64,000 nucleotides of DNA from Zasmidium citrigriseum (Eukaryota; Ascomycota; Dothideomycetes; Mycosphaerellales; Mycosphaerellaceae), in contig NHNW01000047.1 in the NCBI GenBank assembly GCA_002786025.1, positions 186,001 to 250,000 on the forward strand, in the 5' to 3' direction. This document shows positions 12,991-24,720 of this stretch, in pieces. Each line of letters begins with the position of its first letter. The stretch's first letter is position 1. Made by a program: the position numbers and the translations under genes. The notes beneath the pieces are model-generated. The model made no database searches. It worked only from the letters and a program-made list of their open reading frames with translations, and was not told where the DNA came from.

Positions 12991-14785
12991 TAGTAATTAG
13001 AGGTATACTCGAAGCTATACTTTAAGAGGGAGTTAATACTAATTAACTAAGATAGGCGATTAAGACGAGACATCGACGTTAAGACGAGGAAGGAAACTAA
13101 GAATATATAGATAGAGTAAGCTTTTATTGTTTATAGGGCTCTAAGGCCTAGCCTAAAGCGTAGGGACCTAGTAGATAGACGTAATACAGTAAAACGCCTA
13201 TAGTAATATAGTAGACAGACGCTATATAGTAACCTAAAATAAGAGCTATCTACGGTATATAGGGCTTAACGTCGAAGACGTACTTTATATATTTACCGCC
13301 CTCTAGCGGTACTATATACTACGTGCCGTTACGACGGTAGTTCTTATAAGGCCTAGTAGCCCGCGGAACACTATTCTCCTCTATAAGACGGCTAGTCTAC
13401 GAAACGTTAGCGATCTATCGATTTATAGCTAGCTTAGGATTAAATTACCTTAGACTAGGCGTAGCGCCTATCCTTATCGGACTTATTCTAGTCCTCCTAC
13501 TTGCCCTACTTATACTTAGGGACCAACTACTACTTACTATCCTACTCGGGGCAACGAAGAGTAACCTTCGTTAACCCCTTTAGCTAACTAATAGGGCGTA
13601 GTATAGTAGCGGCGGTAGTAGACTTAGAGGCTACTAGAGCTATAATAGGGACAGCGGAGGCGGAGATAGGGCTAGCGACTAGACTAGAACTAGAGGGATC
13701 GCTAACGGTAGGCTAGCTAGTAATAGCGGTAGTAGTAGTAGTATCGTTAGGCTTAGGGCCTATAAAGTTGTCGTCGTTAGGCATAAAGCTATATCTATAT
13801 ATTAGCTACTAGTCTAGCTATAGATCGAGCGAGGACTAGAAGACTTACAAGTTATTAATTTCGTTATCGAAATCCGATAGAGACAGCGAAGGAGTAGTAG
13901 TAGTAGTAGCTCTATGCTTACGAGCGCGTACCTATAAGCGACGGACTACTTTAATATTAGCTTACTATCCTTTAAGGTTTAAGTAGTTGTTAGAGACTTA
14001 CCGAAGAGAAGAGCGCTAGTAGTACTAGTAAAACGACGAGTAGCGGCTAAACGACGAGTAGTAAGATAGGCGCGAGCGCGAGCGAGTAGATTACGGCCTA
14101 TATTAATATTAGTAAGCTACCGTCTAAAGGCTAAGTCTAACATTTAAATATGTACTAAAGGAGTAGGCGAGGGTACGAGCGCGAGTACTAGTAAGTAGAG
14201 TAGTATAAGTAGCCTAATAACGGGCGGCGAGGTAGGCGTAGACGTAAGCGAGCGTACGGCGGACTATTAATATTAGTATACTATCGTCTAAAGTTAGATC
14301 GTTACTATAATATTAAAGACTTACGAGTAGAGCGACGAATAGTAGCGTGCTCGACATAGTAAACGAAGAAACGCTCGCGACGACTAAGGCTAGTAGGACG
14401 AATATAATAGCTATCCTTATCGTACTATAAGCGAAGCTCGCTATAGTAGACAAAACGCGTAACACGATTTATAGTAGCCTATATCGCTAATTAGCTTAAG
14501 CTCGCTACTACTTAAGAAGTAGAAGATATACTTCGTTACGGTTAATAATAGACGGGACGAAACGACGAGCGCTAGGGCTAGGTATAGTAGGCGGCGAGAG
14601 GAGAGTAGTAAGGCGGCGGTAGTAGTATGTTTGTAGTAACTATTATAATATAGATAGTATTTAAGATAGTTGTCGGAAGTAGGTATATAGGTAGAAGAAG
14701 AAAATTAGAAGTCTACGAGCAAAGAGTAGTCTTTTTAATTTCTTAGCTTCTATTATCCCTATTTATATACGCTCCTTTACTTTAC

Positions 14786-14845
14786 TCCCTATTGTTATTC
14801 TTCTACGAAGTAGGGCCCTTACTTCGCGGAAGAACTAAATAGGGA
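14786..14845. repeat. Palindromic hairpin, copy 7
   Basis: The arms are about 26 nt. The outer TCCCTATT / AATAGGGA and the inner TTCTTCTACGAAGTA / TACTTCGCGGAAGAA both pair; the loop is GGGCCCT. Confidence 0.75.
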
Positions 14846-15018
14846 ATCCTCTACCTAACCTATACTAAGTATAGGATAGCGTAATTCTAAGCGAGTAAAT
14901 CGAGTAGCGACAATAGTAAGCTTTTAATTGTAGTCTCTAATAGCTCTCTTCTTCGCTCTTTCCTTAGGCGTAGGTCTAAGATATCCCTACTTTAAGAACA
15001 ATAGCCTAATTATAACCC

Positions 15019-15075
15019 TAGCCTATTTCTCTACGAAGTACGAATCTTACTTCGTAGTAAAACTATAATAGGACG
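15019..15075. repeat. Palindromic hairpin, copy 8
   Basis: CTCTACGAAGTA and TACTTCGTAGTA form the inner stem, with weaker outer pairing. It lies about 60 bp inside the edge of the RIP block. Confidence 0.7.
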
Positions 15076-15130
15076 AAGGTTTATTAAAGTCGAGAGGTAA
15101 GGTTGGAGAATAGAAAGTCCCGAGACGCTA

Positions 15131-15503
15131 AGCCGCTTTAGGCAGATTTCACTTAAGCAGTTGAGCAGTTGGGCAGTTTTGACGAAAAGTCAGGTGATCC
15201 ACTGGAGATGACACAAACTAACGTTTAGGCTACCCCCTAGGGGTGACCGAACGGGTGACCGAGCTCAACTCCTTCCCCAGAAAGGGTTCTTGTTCCGGAT
15301 CGTCTGTTTTCAAGTGCCTGTGGCCAAATGTACCAGGTTGCCTTTTTTGTGCATTATAATCGCAATTTCTTAGGTCGGCATGGATACCGCAGAGCCGAGC
15401 TCTACACCATGTGCATGGTCTTCATTCTTCCCAGATCCGAATTGTGCACGACAGGGTCAGGCGGCGATGTCGGCGGTGATACCCCATAACGAGCAAGACG
15501 TGG
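15131..15503. other. Unique non-coding stretch at RIP boundary
   Basis: Normal composition returns here. It holds no convincing frame and is most likely the 3' flank of the gene at 15504-18784 on the minus strand. A short repetition of GCAGTTGAGCAGTTGGGCAG occurs near 15159. Confidence 0.6.
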
Positions 15504-18500
15504 TCATGTGAACTGACTGCTGGCCCAAGCAATATCGTACTGCGAAGGCCGCCGTGAGACAGCCTTCGAGGAGGCCACTGCCTTCTTGCCCTCCGCCTGC
15601 ACCCTCTTCTCCGCCTCATCCAGATACTTCCTAATGAGCTGCTTGATCCTCCTCGGCTCCTGGAAATGTACCCCTTTGTTGTAGGGTCCCGGCTTCTCGA
15701 CGATTCTCGCGCTGCACATGCCTTCTTCGGAGCAGATGTCCACGCCAAACGTCGAACGGAAAGGATGCTTGAACAGCGCGATGGAGAAGTAATGCGTCGT
15801 GGCGACTTTCAGTTGTATAAAAGAGTATCTGCAGCAGAACCAGGTTCCTTGGATGTTGACGACTTCGGAGTAGCCGATTTCGTAGGTTTGCAGACAGGTG
15901 CGGATCGTTAGGATTAGCCAGTCGAGGTCACTGCAGGTGAAGCAGTCGAGTTTGGTTAGGCTCAGGGGTCGGGGGAGTTTGGCTTCTGGATTCGTCTTGA
16001 AGACTGCCAACATGTCACATTCGTACGCGAGGAGCCTGCCTCGCTGGACATTGGGCATGCAGAAGAGAGGGTCGTAGGGCATCGGCCAGGGGGACTCTGG
16101 GTCAAGGCATTTGTCGTCGATCTTCATGGCCATGTACTCATGAAGATCGGGCCGGACGCTCTGCTTATTGTTTTCTCTCAGCATGAAAGCATAGAGATGT
16201 CGTGCTTTCAAAAGTCCGGCAAAGTCTCCGTTCTTGCGATTATCACGCGCGTGAAGGCCGCTCTCGAGGCAGATTTTGGCAACTTCCATGCGAACAATGT
16301 CTTTGTCCAAGATGCTAGGACTTTCTTCACTCTCTGCATTGGCAACAGCCTGCTCAGACCAACGGGTCTTGAAGTCGGCTTTCGAAACACCAAGCTGAAC
16401 GGCAATTTGTTCGCCAGTTACGATGGCTCGCAAGGCCGAGTCGTCGTCAAAAAGGCTACCTTTCTCGGCCAGCGAGTACGCGAGCAGGGCATCCGCTCTT
16501 CGATTCTGCATTGCGTAATGATCTCCGAGCCAGTATGCGGCAGCGCAGTCACCGTCATCGATGTTCACGACTCTGCGGATTGGCTTCCGAAGGACTTTGA
16601 TGAATCTCTTGATCGCTTCGTCCCACTCGCCCCTGAAGCTGGCACAAACAGCGAGCAGGTGTTGTATCCGGCGAACGACATTGGTCTGTGTTCCGGTACT
16701 GATCTCATCAAGGTGGGCTGAGAGGTATTGCTCGGCGTGGTCCCACATGGAGTTGTTCCAGTAATGCACAATGTGCCTGTGAAAAGTCAGCGACGGTCTC
16801 GACGGAAGATAGAACGGAATTGATTTGAAGCGTTCGACGTACCTGATCCGTTCTTGATCCAGAATCTGAGCGTGAGTGTCTTCTTTATCACGTTCATACC
16901 AAGTTCTGTCCGACACGCGAATGGCATACTGTACTCTCCGCCGAGGCTTCGAGCGCTTCTTGATCAGCAGTGCTTCATCAGCGGTCTTCCGACCAATGAA
17001 AGTAGGAATCGACGGCAGTGTGGTGGTCGCCGCGGTCTTCTCAGGAGGGTATCCTGAAATTCCATCAGCGACAGCTCGATCTCCGTTCGATGACGCCTCA
17101 GCATCTCGTCTGTCCACTGGCGCGCTTGTATGCCTCCTGGTCTGGCGATAATGAGTAGGATGAGTGGCGGATGTTCTTGGCGGATACGGCAGATACACAA
17201 CACTCTCGTATCGAGGCAATGAGCTGCACGAGCTTGACCTCGTTGGTGGGTGTACCGGCTCTCCCTCCAACTCTGCGAGCACACTGACAGAATTTCGACG
17301 TGCAATCTTGAATGTGTCACCGTAGCGACTTCTTGAAGAGTTCACCGACGGTCTGGTCTTCAGGTCGAGACTTATTAGCTTCTTTCTCAACTTCAAGGGA
17401 TCAGGGAACAGGCTGACGTCTTTCAGGCCCGCAGATACGTCCTTCTTTGGCGGTGTAGCGCTGTACAGATCTTCTGAGGACTCGCTACACGTTGACAGCC
17501 GTTTTGGCGACAGCCGTTTTGGCGCGGCTTTGCTTGCAACCTTTTGAAGCTCAGTGCCGCCTTCTGGTGGACAGCACATCAACTTGTACCGCTGTTGTCG
17601 ACGAGTAGCTGGCGATGGTAGCAGTTTCGGTGGTGGTCGAGGAGAGGAAGCCGCAGTGCGGTCTTTGCCCCCATTTTGCTCCTCAGATATCTGCTCACAG
17701 AGCTGCTGGCTGCTGTTGCCCTCTGCTGTGGCGCTGCCATGTTCAATTTGGATACTGTCGAAAGGACAGGTACTAGCGGTCTTCGGATCAACCACCTTTC
17801 TCGCCCTGGAAGAGATAACTGAGAGACTTCTGACTGCACCGGAGACCTCTGTTGGCTTTGGACAGTCCGCGTGATGCCCCGTTGCGATGTAGTCTTTGGG
17901 AGTGGCATTCACAATCGAATCTTTTCTAAGCCTGCCTTCCTCAATGAACGCTGTCTTTCCGTGGGTGGTCTGGTCTCTTCCACTGTGTCCAAGGCTAACA
18001 CTGCTGTCTGTTGAGTCGTCTGATGTTTGAACAGAAGTCGGTGCATCAACTGGACTGGTGCTGCTGAGAATCATCTTTGACGCATCGGCAATTGGCTTCG
18101 ACAATGGATCCAACGAGATCGACCGCCACGATGGAGTTTTGCCATTGCTTCCCAAACTGGTACTAGAGGCTGAAGGCAGAAGTCGCGATCTGCAGACCTC
18201 TTTCTCCTGGCTTGGTTGAATGGCATCAGCTGTGTCTGCGGGTGTGTCCTGTGAGTCGAGGCCATTGGTGTCGATTGGGCTGTCTCGATTGACGACCGAC
18301 CACGAACTAGACGTTTTGCTCCCTTGGCTGGTCTTCCGCACAAGTACGCAGCTGCACGCCGACATAGAGATCTCGCCCGTTCGTGTAAGTTTCTCGTACG
18401 ACGTTGCTAGCTCCTGAGTGGCTTCCTCAATCGTGGACTTGATGCTAGCCACGGCATCAGCATCGACGTCGACCTGGCCCATGCATCTGTATGTGACCAG

Positions 18501-18784
18501 CGCTATGTCCAGCCTCTCTAGCACGTTTCTGCTCTGCGACAAGCCTGATTGGAGTTTCGTGTCGCTGTTGATCGGCTCCTGGCTATCGCCCAGTGCTTCG
18601 TCGATGTCTCCAAGGACGTTGCGGAGCTTGCGAAGACCGCTTGTCAATTCCTTGCACGGGGTGGGTGTATCTCGACCTATTCAGATTAGCGAATATGCCA
18701 GCAACGTGAAATGTTGTAGGCACATTGATAGTACAGCCTCTGGGCCAGGGCCTCGCATTGACGAACCAGCATCGGGGTTGTCAT
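15504..18784 (-). CDS. Large hypothetical protein with TPR-like region
   Basis: Exon 2 is an open frame of over 1040 codons ending at 15504. That frame has no ATG at its head and meets a stop just upstream, so I infer a short first exon 18784-18724 starting MTTPMLVRQC and an intron at 18723-18677 (weak GTGCCT donor, branch-like CTAAT, TAG acceptor). The join restores a continuous helical N-terminus of about 110 residues. This resembles the fungal N-terminal domain found ahead of NACHT or repeat proteins (inference). A long Ser/Thr/Pro-rich disordered middle follows. The C-terminal half, from the HAEQYLSAHLDE stretch onward, is helical with TPR-like pairs such as AAYWLGDHYAMQNRRADALL. No catalytic motif is visible and no signal peptide or membrane segment. 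Function unknown; signalling or scaffolding is possible. Confidence 0.75.
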
Positions 18785-19333
18785 GATGGCAATGAAGACA
18801 ACCCGTCTGACAGCCTTGTATCGATTGTCTCTTCGGCGGAATAAGGTCACGAGAGACCGAGGAAGGCAAAACGAGAATGTGAGAGAACGGTGGCTTCAAA
18901 AGTTGTGGCAGAGGAGATCAGGAAATACTCGAACTCGACAATGAGCATACGTACTCAAAGCATGTACCCGCAGAGCAAATAGTATGTTGTACGCAGTGAG
19001 ACGCAGAGTCCAATCAGACCTTAAACCTGGCTGGCCTGGTGATACGGTTCGCCTTCAAAGTGCTCGATCGGTTCGCCGGATGTGTGCAGGTACCTTCAAC
19101 ACTCGGGACAATGCACATTGATGCTTACTCCGCACTCTCATGGTCCACAAGCGCCTGGAGATAGACGCTGTATTGTTGAATACAGCTGTCCGGCTCCGTG
19201 GCTATGCTTAGACCTCACATGGCGATCCCAATGCGAACCGGTTCGTGACACTTGCGATGGCGCGGCCCTGTGTTACGCAGCACAAGAAGTCGTCGTCAAC
19301 ACGGCTACACATCTTGCTTGAATCGCAGCAGCA
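18785..19333. other. Intergenic region, promoter side of TPR-like gene
   Basis: About 550 bp lie between the 3' end of the methyltransferase gene and the start of the TPR-like gene, both on the minus strand. Short frames exist on both strands but none has family resemblance or splice support. I see no RNA gene. Confidence 0.5.
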
Positions 19334-20280
19334 TCATGAGATGAGCCTCCTTTTCAAGATAGCAATGACGAGCCACTTTTTACGCTCGGTGGGATTCTCT
19401 GTCCCGCCGTCCCTCTCTTCCATCCATTCTCTCCTGTTGCCTTCTGCGTCCTCCTCGTAGATGCTTTCGATCTCTAAACCTTGGTTTATGGCTTCTTCGA
19501 AGAACAAGGCAAGCTTCGCGCGACCTGTGTGGAAGCCAGCGATGGAGAATACCCTGGCATCGTCGTCTCTGCTCAGCATGTGGAGCATAGACTTGACGAG
19601 GTTCTCGTGCTCATGCGGCATCCAGTAGCAGTCGGCGGCCAGTATTCGCGTGAATGAATGCGCGTTGGCCATGGCAAAGGCTGAAGTGGTATCTCCCCAC
19701 TCATACCCTTCGATATGGTATTTGCCCTTGTGGTCACCTGGTAAAGCCTTCTTCACGTTCCGTTGTATGTTCTCTAGCAGCGCCGTAGCTGGGTAGTCCG
19801 TGATGTAGACCTACACATTCGTCAATGCCTCCCCCTTGCGTTGCCGTCTCTCCACTCACTTCCTGCGCTCCGGCAAGAGTAGCCACGATGCCGTCCAATC
19901 CGACTCCTATCAGCGTATGCCATCAGCCAGCTCTTACTCATCATGAATCTTCACTCTCTCCCACCTGCACCTAATTCGAGTACTTTGTGGCCTTTTACAG
20001 TCCACCGGGAGTCTTCGTCGCTGATGAGCTCCGCCATCTTGATTCCGGCATTCCACAGGTAATGCGCAAACAGTCTTCTGTCATTCTCGCTCTCCGGATC
20101 CGCAGTGCGCAGTTCTATGTCCCCGAATCTCTTGCTCTTGTAGACCAGGATGCTGCGATCGTCGCCATGCATGTTTCGAAGGTCGTCTGTGAAGATGAGG
20201 CCCGGCGCGGCCGCGAAGATGTCCTCAGGATCATCTTCATCATCTGGCGGGATGACGGTGATGAGTTCCGTCAAAGTCAT
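19334..20280 (-). CDS. EFM7: EFM7/NNT1-family protein methyltransferase
   Basis: Three exons, 20280-19966 (extending to 19965), 19906-19860 and 19810-19334, give a 279-residue protein. The introns have GTGGGA/TAG and GTGAGT/TAG borders. The join produces the class I methyltransferase motif I, LELGAGVGLDG, around residue 102, followed by VATLAGAQEVYITDYP. The YITDYP motif and N-terminal DDEDDPEDIF stretch are typical of yeast Nnt1/Efm7, a family of about 260 residues. Yeast Efm7 uses S-adenosylmethionine to methylate the N-terminus and adjacent lysine of translation elongation factor eEF1A in the cytosol. The original nicotinamide methyltransferase naming is historical. It shares a 272-bp divergent promoter with the glutathione transferase gene. 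The family assignment is strong; the substrate is inferred from yeast. Confidence 0.85.
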
Positions 20281-20552
20281 CGCCAGATATGTAGTAAGGA
20301 TGTTTGTCGAGGGATGTCATTGCTGAGGATTTAGTGCTGCTCGTCTCGAGGAAGTTCTTCAAGGTGGGGCCTTCGAAGCAGCGCCAGACGTCAGCTCTCC
20401 CTCCAAAAAGCAATACTCCTACGGGAACATGGAGATCTCAAATCATCGTCGTTAGCCACGTTCTAGAGCTTAAGATCTCGAGAGTAAGTCGGTCTTTCAT
20501 CAAATCTACCTCACTTTACATCTTTGTCTCCTTAACTTATCACCACGGCATC
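20281..20552. promoter_or_regulatory. Divergent promoter, EFM7 / glutathione transferase
   Basis: This 272-bp gap separates two start codons facing away from each other and so must hold both promoters. I see no clear TATA box. A plus-strand frame runs through part of it into the transferase gene without family support. Confidence 0.5.
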
Positions 20553-21241
20553 ATGGGCTACACTCTCATCTCAGCAACTCCCTCTCCCTACGCACGGAAA
20601 GTCAGAATCACTCTCGCAGAGAAAGGCGTGCCTTTCACCCTTCAAACGGAAGTTCCCTGGGACTCGACAACACAGACACCCCAATACAATCCCCTGGAGA
20701 AACTCCCGGTCTTGATCTCCGATGATGGCAAAGCCGTGTACGAAAGTCACTACATTCTTGAATGGATCGAGGCCAAGCATCCTGAGCCACCGATGCTGCC
20801 AAAGGACATTGACGATCGACTATTCGCTAAGCAGGTCGAAGTTGTAGCAGACGGTATAACTTGACTCGAAGTGTCAATGAGCAAGGCTGACAGTCCCTAG
20901 GCATCTGTGACGCCCTCGTCCTCTGCTTCTTCGAGAAACAGAGAGACCAACAAAGCGAACCATGGAAAGCTCGACAGATGCGTAAAGTCGAAGGCGGACT
21001 GCAAGCCCTCGCTACCTGGGTCGACCAGAGTAAGGACGGCCAGTTCATCATCGGCGACTGCCTGACGTTGGCGGATGTTGCTGCTGGAAGTGTCTTGGGC
21101 TATATGGCTGTTCGATGGCCTGACCATCCTTGGATGGCCAAGTATCCGCAGCTGAAGAAGTATTGGGAGAACCTGGATGCGAGGGAGTCATTTGCTTCCA
21201 CGAGACCTTCGCCGCAGAATATCAAGGATAGGATCGTCTAG
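20553..21241 (+). CDS. Glutathione S-transferase family protein
   Basis: Two exons, 20553-20853 and 20901-21241, encode 213 residues; the intron has GTATAA/TAG borders. Residues 1-85 form the thioredoxin-like GST N-domain. It begins MGYTLISATPSPYARKVRIT and carries the glutathione-site segment PLEKLPVLISDDG followed by VYESHYILEWIE. The rest is the all-helical C-domain with GDCLTLADVAAGSVLGYM, the usual GST-C motif. Length matches cytosolic bacterial-type/Ure2-like fungal transferases. Such enzymes conjugate glutathione to electrophiles or handle peroxides; the substrate cannot be told from sequence. I chose the ATG at 20553 because it gives the canonical N-terminus, although the frame stays open further upstream. 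The gene ends 39 bp from the convergent glycosyltransferase gene. Confidence 0.88.
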
Positions 21242-21280
21242 TCAGAATCGTCGCATCAGAGTCTCGGAATGAACCTGCTG

Positions 21281-22875
21281 TTATAGCGGCCATGAGCTAT
21301 TACCTATTGAGCAGCCCTGATGTTCTTCGATCCATCTTGCTATTCGATCTTGTATCCAGCCACTTGACCACTCTTTTGTAATTTCCGTCTTGCCGTCATG
21401 CTCTGGTTGCTTCTCTCCTCCAAGCTTGATGGCACTGCTGAGGTGGCATTCACTCCCAGCATCCTTCTTGCTCTCATCGTCTGTCGATCTTATAAACATG
21501 AATTGAAGGCATTTTTCGTTGCTCATGCAAGCCTTCTCGCAGCCCTCCCATGATCGATGTGCCCCTTCGAGTGATTCGTCGCTTGAGCCATTTTTTGTCT
21601 TGTCTTCTGTAATTTCGAGCACATACTCTTCCTCCTGCGGCAGGTTCTCCCAGTCGGTGCGATTCCTCGGCATGCCGATCGGAAACGAAGCTTGGAAGAC
21701 ATCCCGATACAACAGCTCGGAACCGTTGTGCTTCCTCTCGTATTGAAAGAGATCGTTCAGCTGCTGAGACTTGAAGTGATGTAGAGTCAGCAGAGGTTGG
21801 CACCACTTCTCCTCTGCGAACGTGACCAAGCTTGGGTCATCCGCCGTTATTGATGGCCTGGCGTCCTTGAGGGTGATACGGAGTTCTTCGTAAAGCGCGG
21901 CGGCAAGCACGTAGTCGCCATACCACATCTTGTGGACGCGCTTGTCCCAGCGTCTTGCAATCCCTCGATGGGCGACAGCGAATTCTTTCACTGTAGCACC
22001 TGATAGGAGGAAGCCGCTACCTCCATGTCCAAAGTACAGCTCCTTGGGATACTCCCATATACGGACTGCATTGCCATAGTAGAGCTTCTTGCTGGGGTCT
22101 AGCGTCTCTAGCCACTTCAGCAGATTGGGCCAGCTCAGATAGGTGTCTGCCTCGATGAAGAAGTACCAGTCTCTGTCCGGTGCGAGCTCCCAGGTTTGTT
22201 CGACCATGTCTAGCAAAAGGTCAGCATTCAAGATACAGTCGTCGTGAACGAGCAAGACTCACGCAAGAACTTGTACTTATCAAGCCCCCAGGCGGCACTC
22301 TTTCCTTCCGTACGCCAGTCGTCTGAAGGGATGGGAATACTGCTCAGTTCTGGCAGTTCAGCTTCCCGCCCTTCCGCCATGTATTGCTGCTGCATCCTGT
22401 AAATCTCAAAGTCCTTATTCCCTTTCATTTCGCTCGCAGTGAATCTGGCCAAGGCATTGTGAACTTGATACTCGCCCAGTCTCTGCTTCAGGTCTGAGAA
22501 TATCAGGGGCTCCCGCACGCATCGCAGCGATGTCGATAATAGAGTCGGTACTTTGTTGTGAAGCTCTGTTGCACCAGTCTTGATCACGACAACCAGGTTC
22601 CCTGGATCTGGAAGTGTGCTGCAGAAGTTGTCGTCTCCATAGTCGGGAGGCCAGATGGCCTTCATGTGATGGCCGGATTCCGCACCATTGGCTTGCGTTT
22701 CGTGCTGCACTTCGGAAGCAACATATTCGACCGCCTCGACAGCTTCGTGGATGACTTGTGGCTCATAGGCAGAATCGTGCAGCTCGAATCCGGTGTAGAG
22801 TAGGCCGACAGAGATGAACAGGAGAAGTGGTGTCACCAGTAAGGTTCGCGATGGCCGCCGCCAAGTGCACGGCAT
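21281..22875 (-). CDS. GT31-like type II membrane glycosyltransferase
   Basis: Two exons, 22875-22263 and 22209-21281, give 513 residues. The GTGAGT/TAG intron joins KYKFL to HMVEQTWELAPDRDWYFF. A signal-anchor of about 20 residues (LLVTPLLLFISVGLLYTGF) near residue 12 suggests a Golgi type II protein. The lumenal part carries WYFFIEADTY, the acidic nucleotide-sugar/metal motif, and FGHGGSGFLLS, the motif typical of fungal relatives of beta-1,3-galactosyltransferases (GT31). Near the C-terminus a Cys-rich stretch (WEGCEKACMSNEKCLQF) resembles a PAN/apple-like module. The likely role is sugar transfer onto secreted glycoproteins or cell-wall glycans; acceptor unknown. The RIP-killed Harbinger element starts only about 85 bp upstream of the start codon. 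Confidence 0.82.
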
Positions 22876-23849
22876 AATAGACCATATTTTCTGGCTCTGA
22901 CAATCGCTTTCCGGTAAGGTTGGTGTCGATTAGGGTTAAGGAGCAGTCGGACCGGCATTAGGTGGCGCCTTACGCTTGCTCGAAGGGGTAGTAGATTCGC
23001 GCTTAGTTGTTAGCCCTCTAACTATAATAGTTAGTCTATTAACGCTCTCGTTTTAGTATAGTAGTTACTTAATATAGTTAAGAGCGTGTTTATAGCTTAA
23101 AGTTTAAAGGCAAAGGCGACGACAGTCGACGCGTAAACGCGTCTACGCTCTTATCTATAATGCTCTTAGTTGTTAGTATTAACGTTAATTAATACTTCTA
23201 TAAAAGTAGTAGTAGTAGTACTATATCTAGCCTTAATAACTAGTACTAGCCCTATATTAATAGAGCGTAGTAGTAGAGCTTGTCGCCGCTAGCGGCTCTA
23301 AGCTAGTAGTAGTAGTAATTAGTGCCCTCGATAGTAGTATATTCGACTATAATAGGTACGCCTATTAATAGTTATTAGTACTTTACTTAGTAATCGTCGC
23401 CCTTAATAGTACCGCCGAGCTTACCTTCTATACTTATAAGGAGCTCTTAGGGCACTAGGCCGCCGCTTAATCGACTACCCTATAATCTAGCTTATAGTAG
23501 TTAAGGTAGCGAGCTATATTAAGAGCGTAATAATACGCTAGTTATAATACCTCTTCGATAGTTAGATAGTACTAGATTCGCTACGCTAAGCTATATACCG
23601 ATTATTATCTACTCGAGCCCCTTCGCGCCGTCTAACGAGCTACTAGGCCCCCCTTAGTATAAGTATCTACCTTAATATAAGACGTTAACGCCGCTATAGG
23701 CTCGGCCTACGCTATTATCTTTAACGCTAGCTAAGCCGCTAGTAGTAGTCGAGCCGATTATTATCGAGAGCTCGTAGCTAGTAGCGAGCTTATAACCGCT
23801 AGAGCTGTCGCCGCCTAAGGAAGTAGGGGTTAAGAATAGTATAAAGTTT

Positions 23850-24720
23850 ATTATAGAAGATAAGATCTTCGTTAAAGAGTAAGTAATAGGTCCTCGCTCG
23901 TACTAAGTAACAACGAAGAAGAAGAAGATAGTCTAGACGGAAGAGCGGCGTATACTTATAATAAAGTTATTACTATAGTATCGTTAGAACTTTATTAAGG
24001 ACGAGTCGTCGGCTTACTTCTTTACTATAATAGGCACCTTCGTTAAGAAGGAATATAGATAGATATACTCTCGCCTTAGGCGGATAGTTAACGGTAGAGC
24101 TACTAAGAAGTCTAACGAGCGTTATATTAGCTAGATACCTCGTTATAACGAGTTAAAGAAGAAGGGCGTAATAGGTACTAGCCGCTCGTCTATATTAGAG
24201 TTTTAGTAGCTATATAAGGACTAGCTTATAGTTAAGGCGGATTAGAAGGTATACCGTACTAAGAAGGCGCTTACTAATAAGTAGCGTCTAGCCGTCGATA
24301 ATCGTAAGAAGGTATATAAGAACTAGGGGTTAAAGCGTCCTCGCCGAGATAATAGATCTAATAAGGACGACGAGCTAGCGGCTCGTAATAAGACGAAGAA
24401 GGCCTAGTTAATAGCTAACCGCGTCTATAGTAAGACGTAGGGCATAATTAGTACTATTCTAACTACTATCGAGCGAGGCGATAATTTAAATCGTTAGCTA
24501 CTCGGTACTATTACTACAAGCGCCGTAGGTAGTTTAAACTCGGCGCCGTCGATAGAGCGTATAGAAAGACTCGAAAGTAGGCTCGAGACTATCGTAGAGA
24601 CGTTATTATCGTTTATAAAGAGAGCGGATAGGAAAGAAGGTAGCTCTAAAGGAGTAGATAAAGTTAAAGCCGCTAGCTACTAGCGCCGTTTATTAGTACT
24701 ATAAAGCGGACGGGCGGGCT
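23850..24720 (+). pseudogene. Second ORF relic of the Harbinger element
   Basis: A plus-strand frame broken by TAG/TAA reads as a charged, helical, Lys/Arg-rich protein: an EERR-start helix, KDESSAYFFTIIGTFVKKEY, LRRIVNGRATKKSNERY, and a C-terminal coiled coil around IERLESRLETIVETLL. Harbinger elements usually carry a Myb/SANT-like DNA-binding accessory protein; the opening part could be such a domain, but I cannot confirm that. Confidence 0.4.

Larger units (their letters stand above)
1..15130. repeat. RIP-saturated transposon-rich block
   Basis: CA and TG dinucleotides are almost missing over this whole stretch while CG stays common; bases 7501-7560, for example, contain no CA or TG but five CG. 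Both strands are full of TAG and TAA. Known biology: RIP in ascomycetes converts CpA to TpA in repeated DNA. The change back to ordinary composition near 15130 is abrupt. Two coding relics can be read through the stops at 1150-3440 and 5100-8650. I recognise no coding relic in 9000-15130, which instead holds tandem repeats and hairpins listed separately. No intact gene is supported in this block. Confidence 0.9.
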
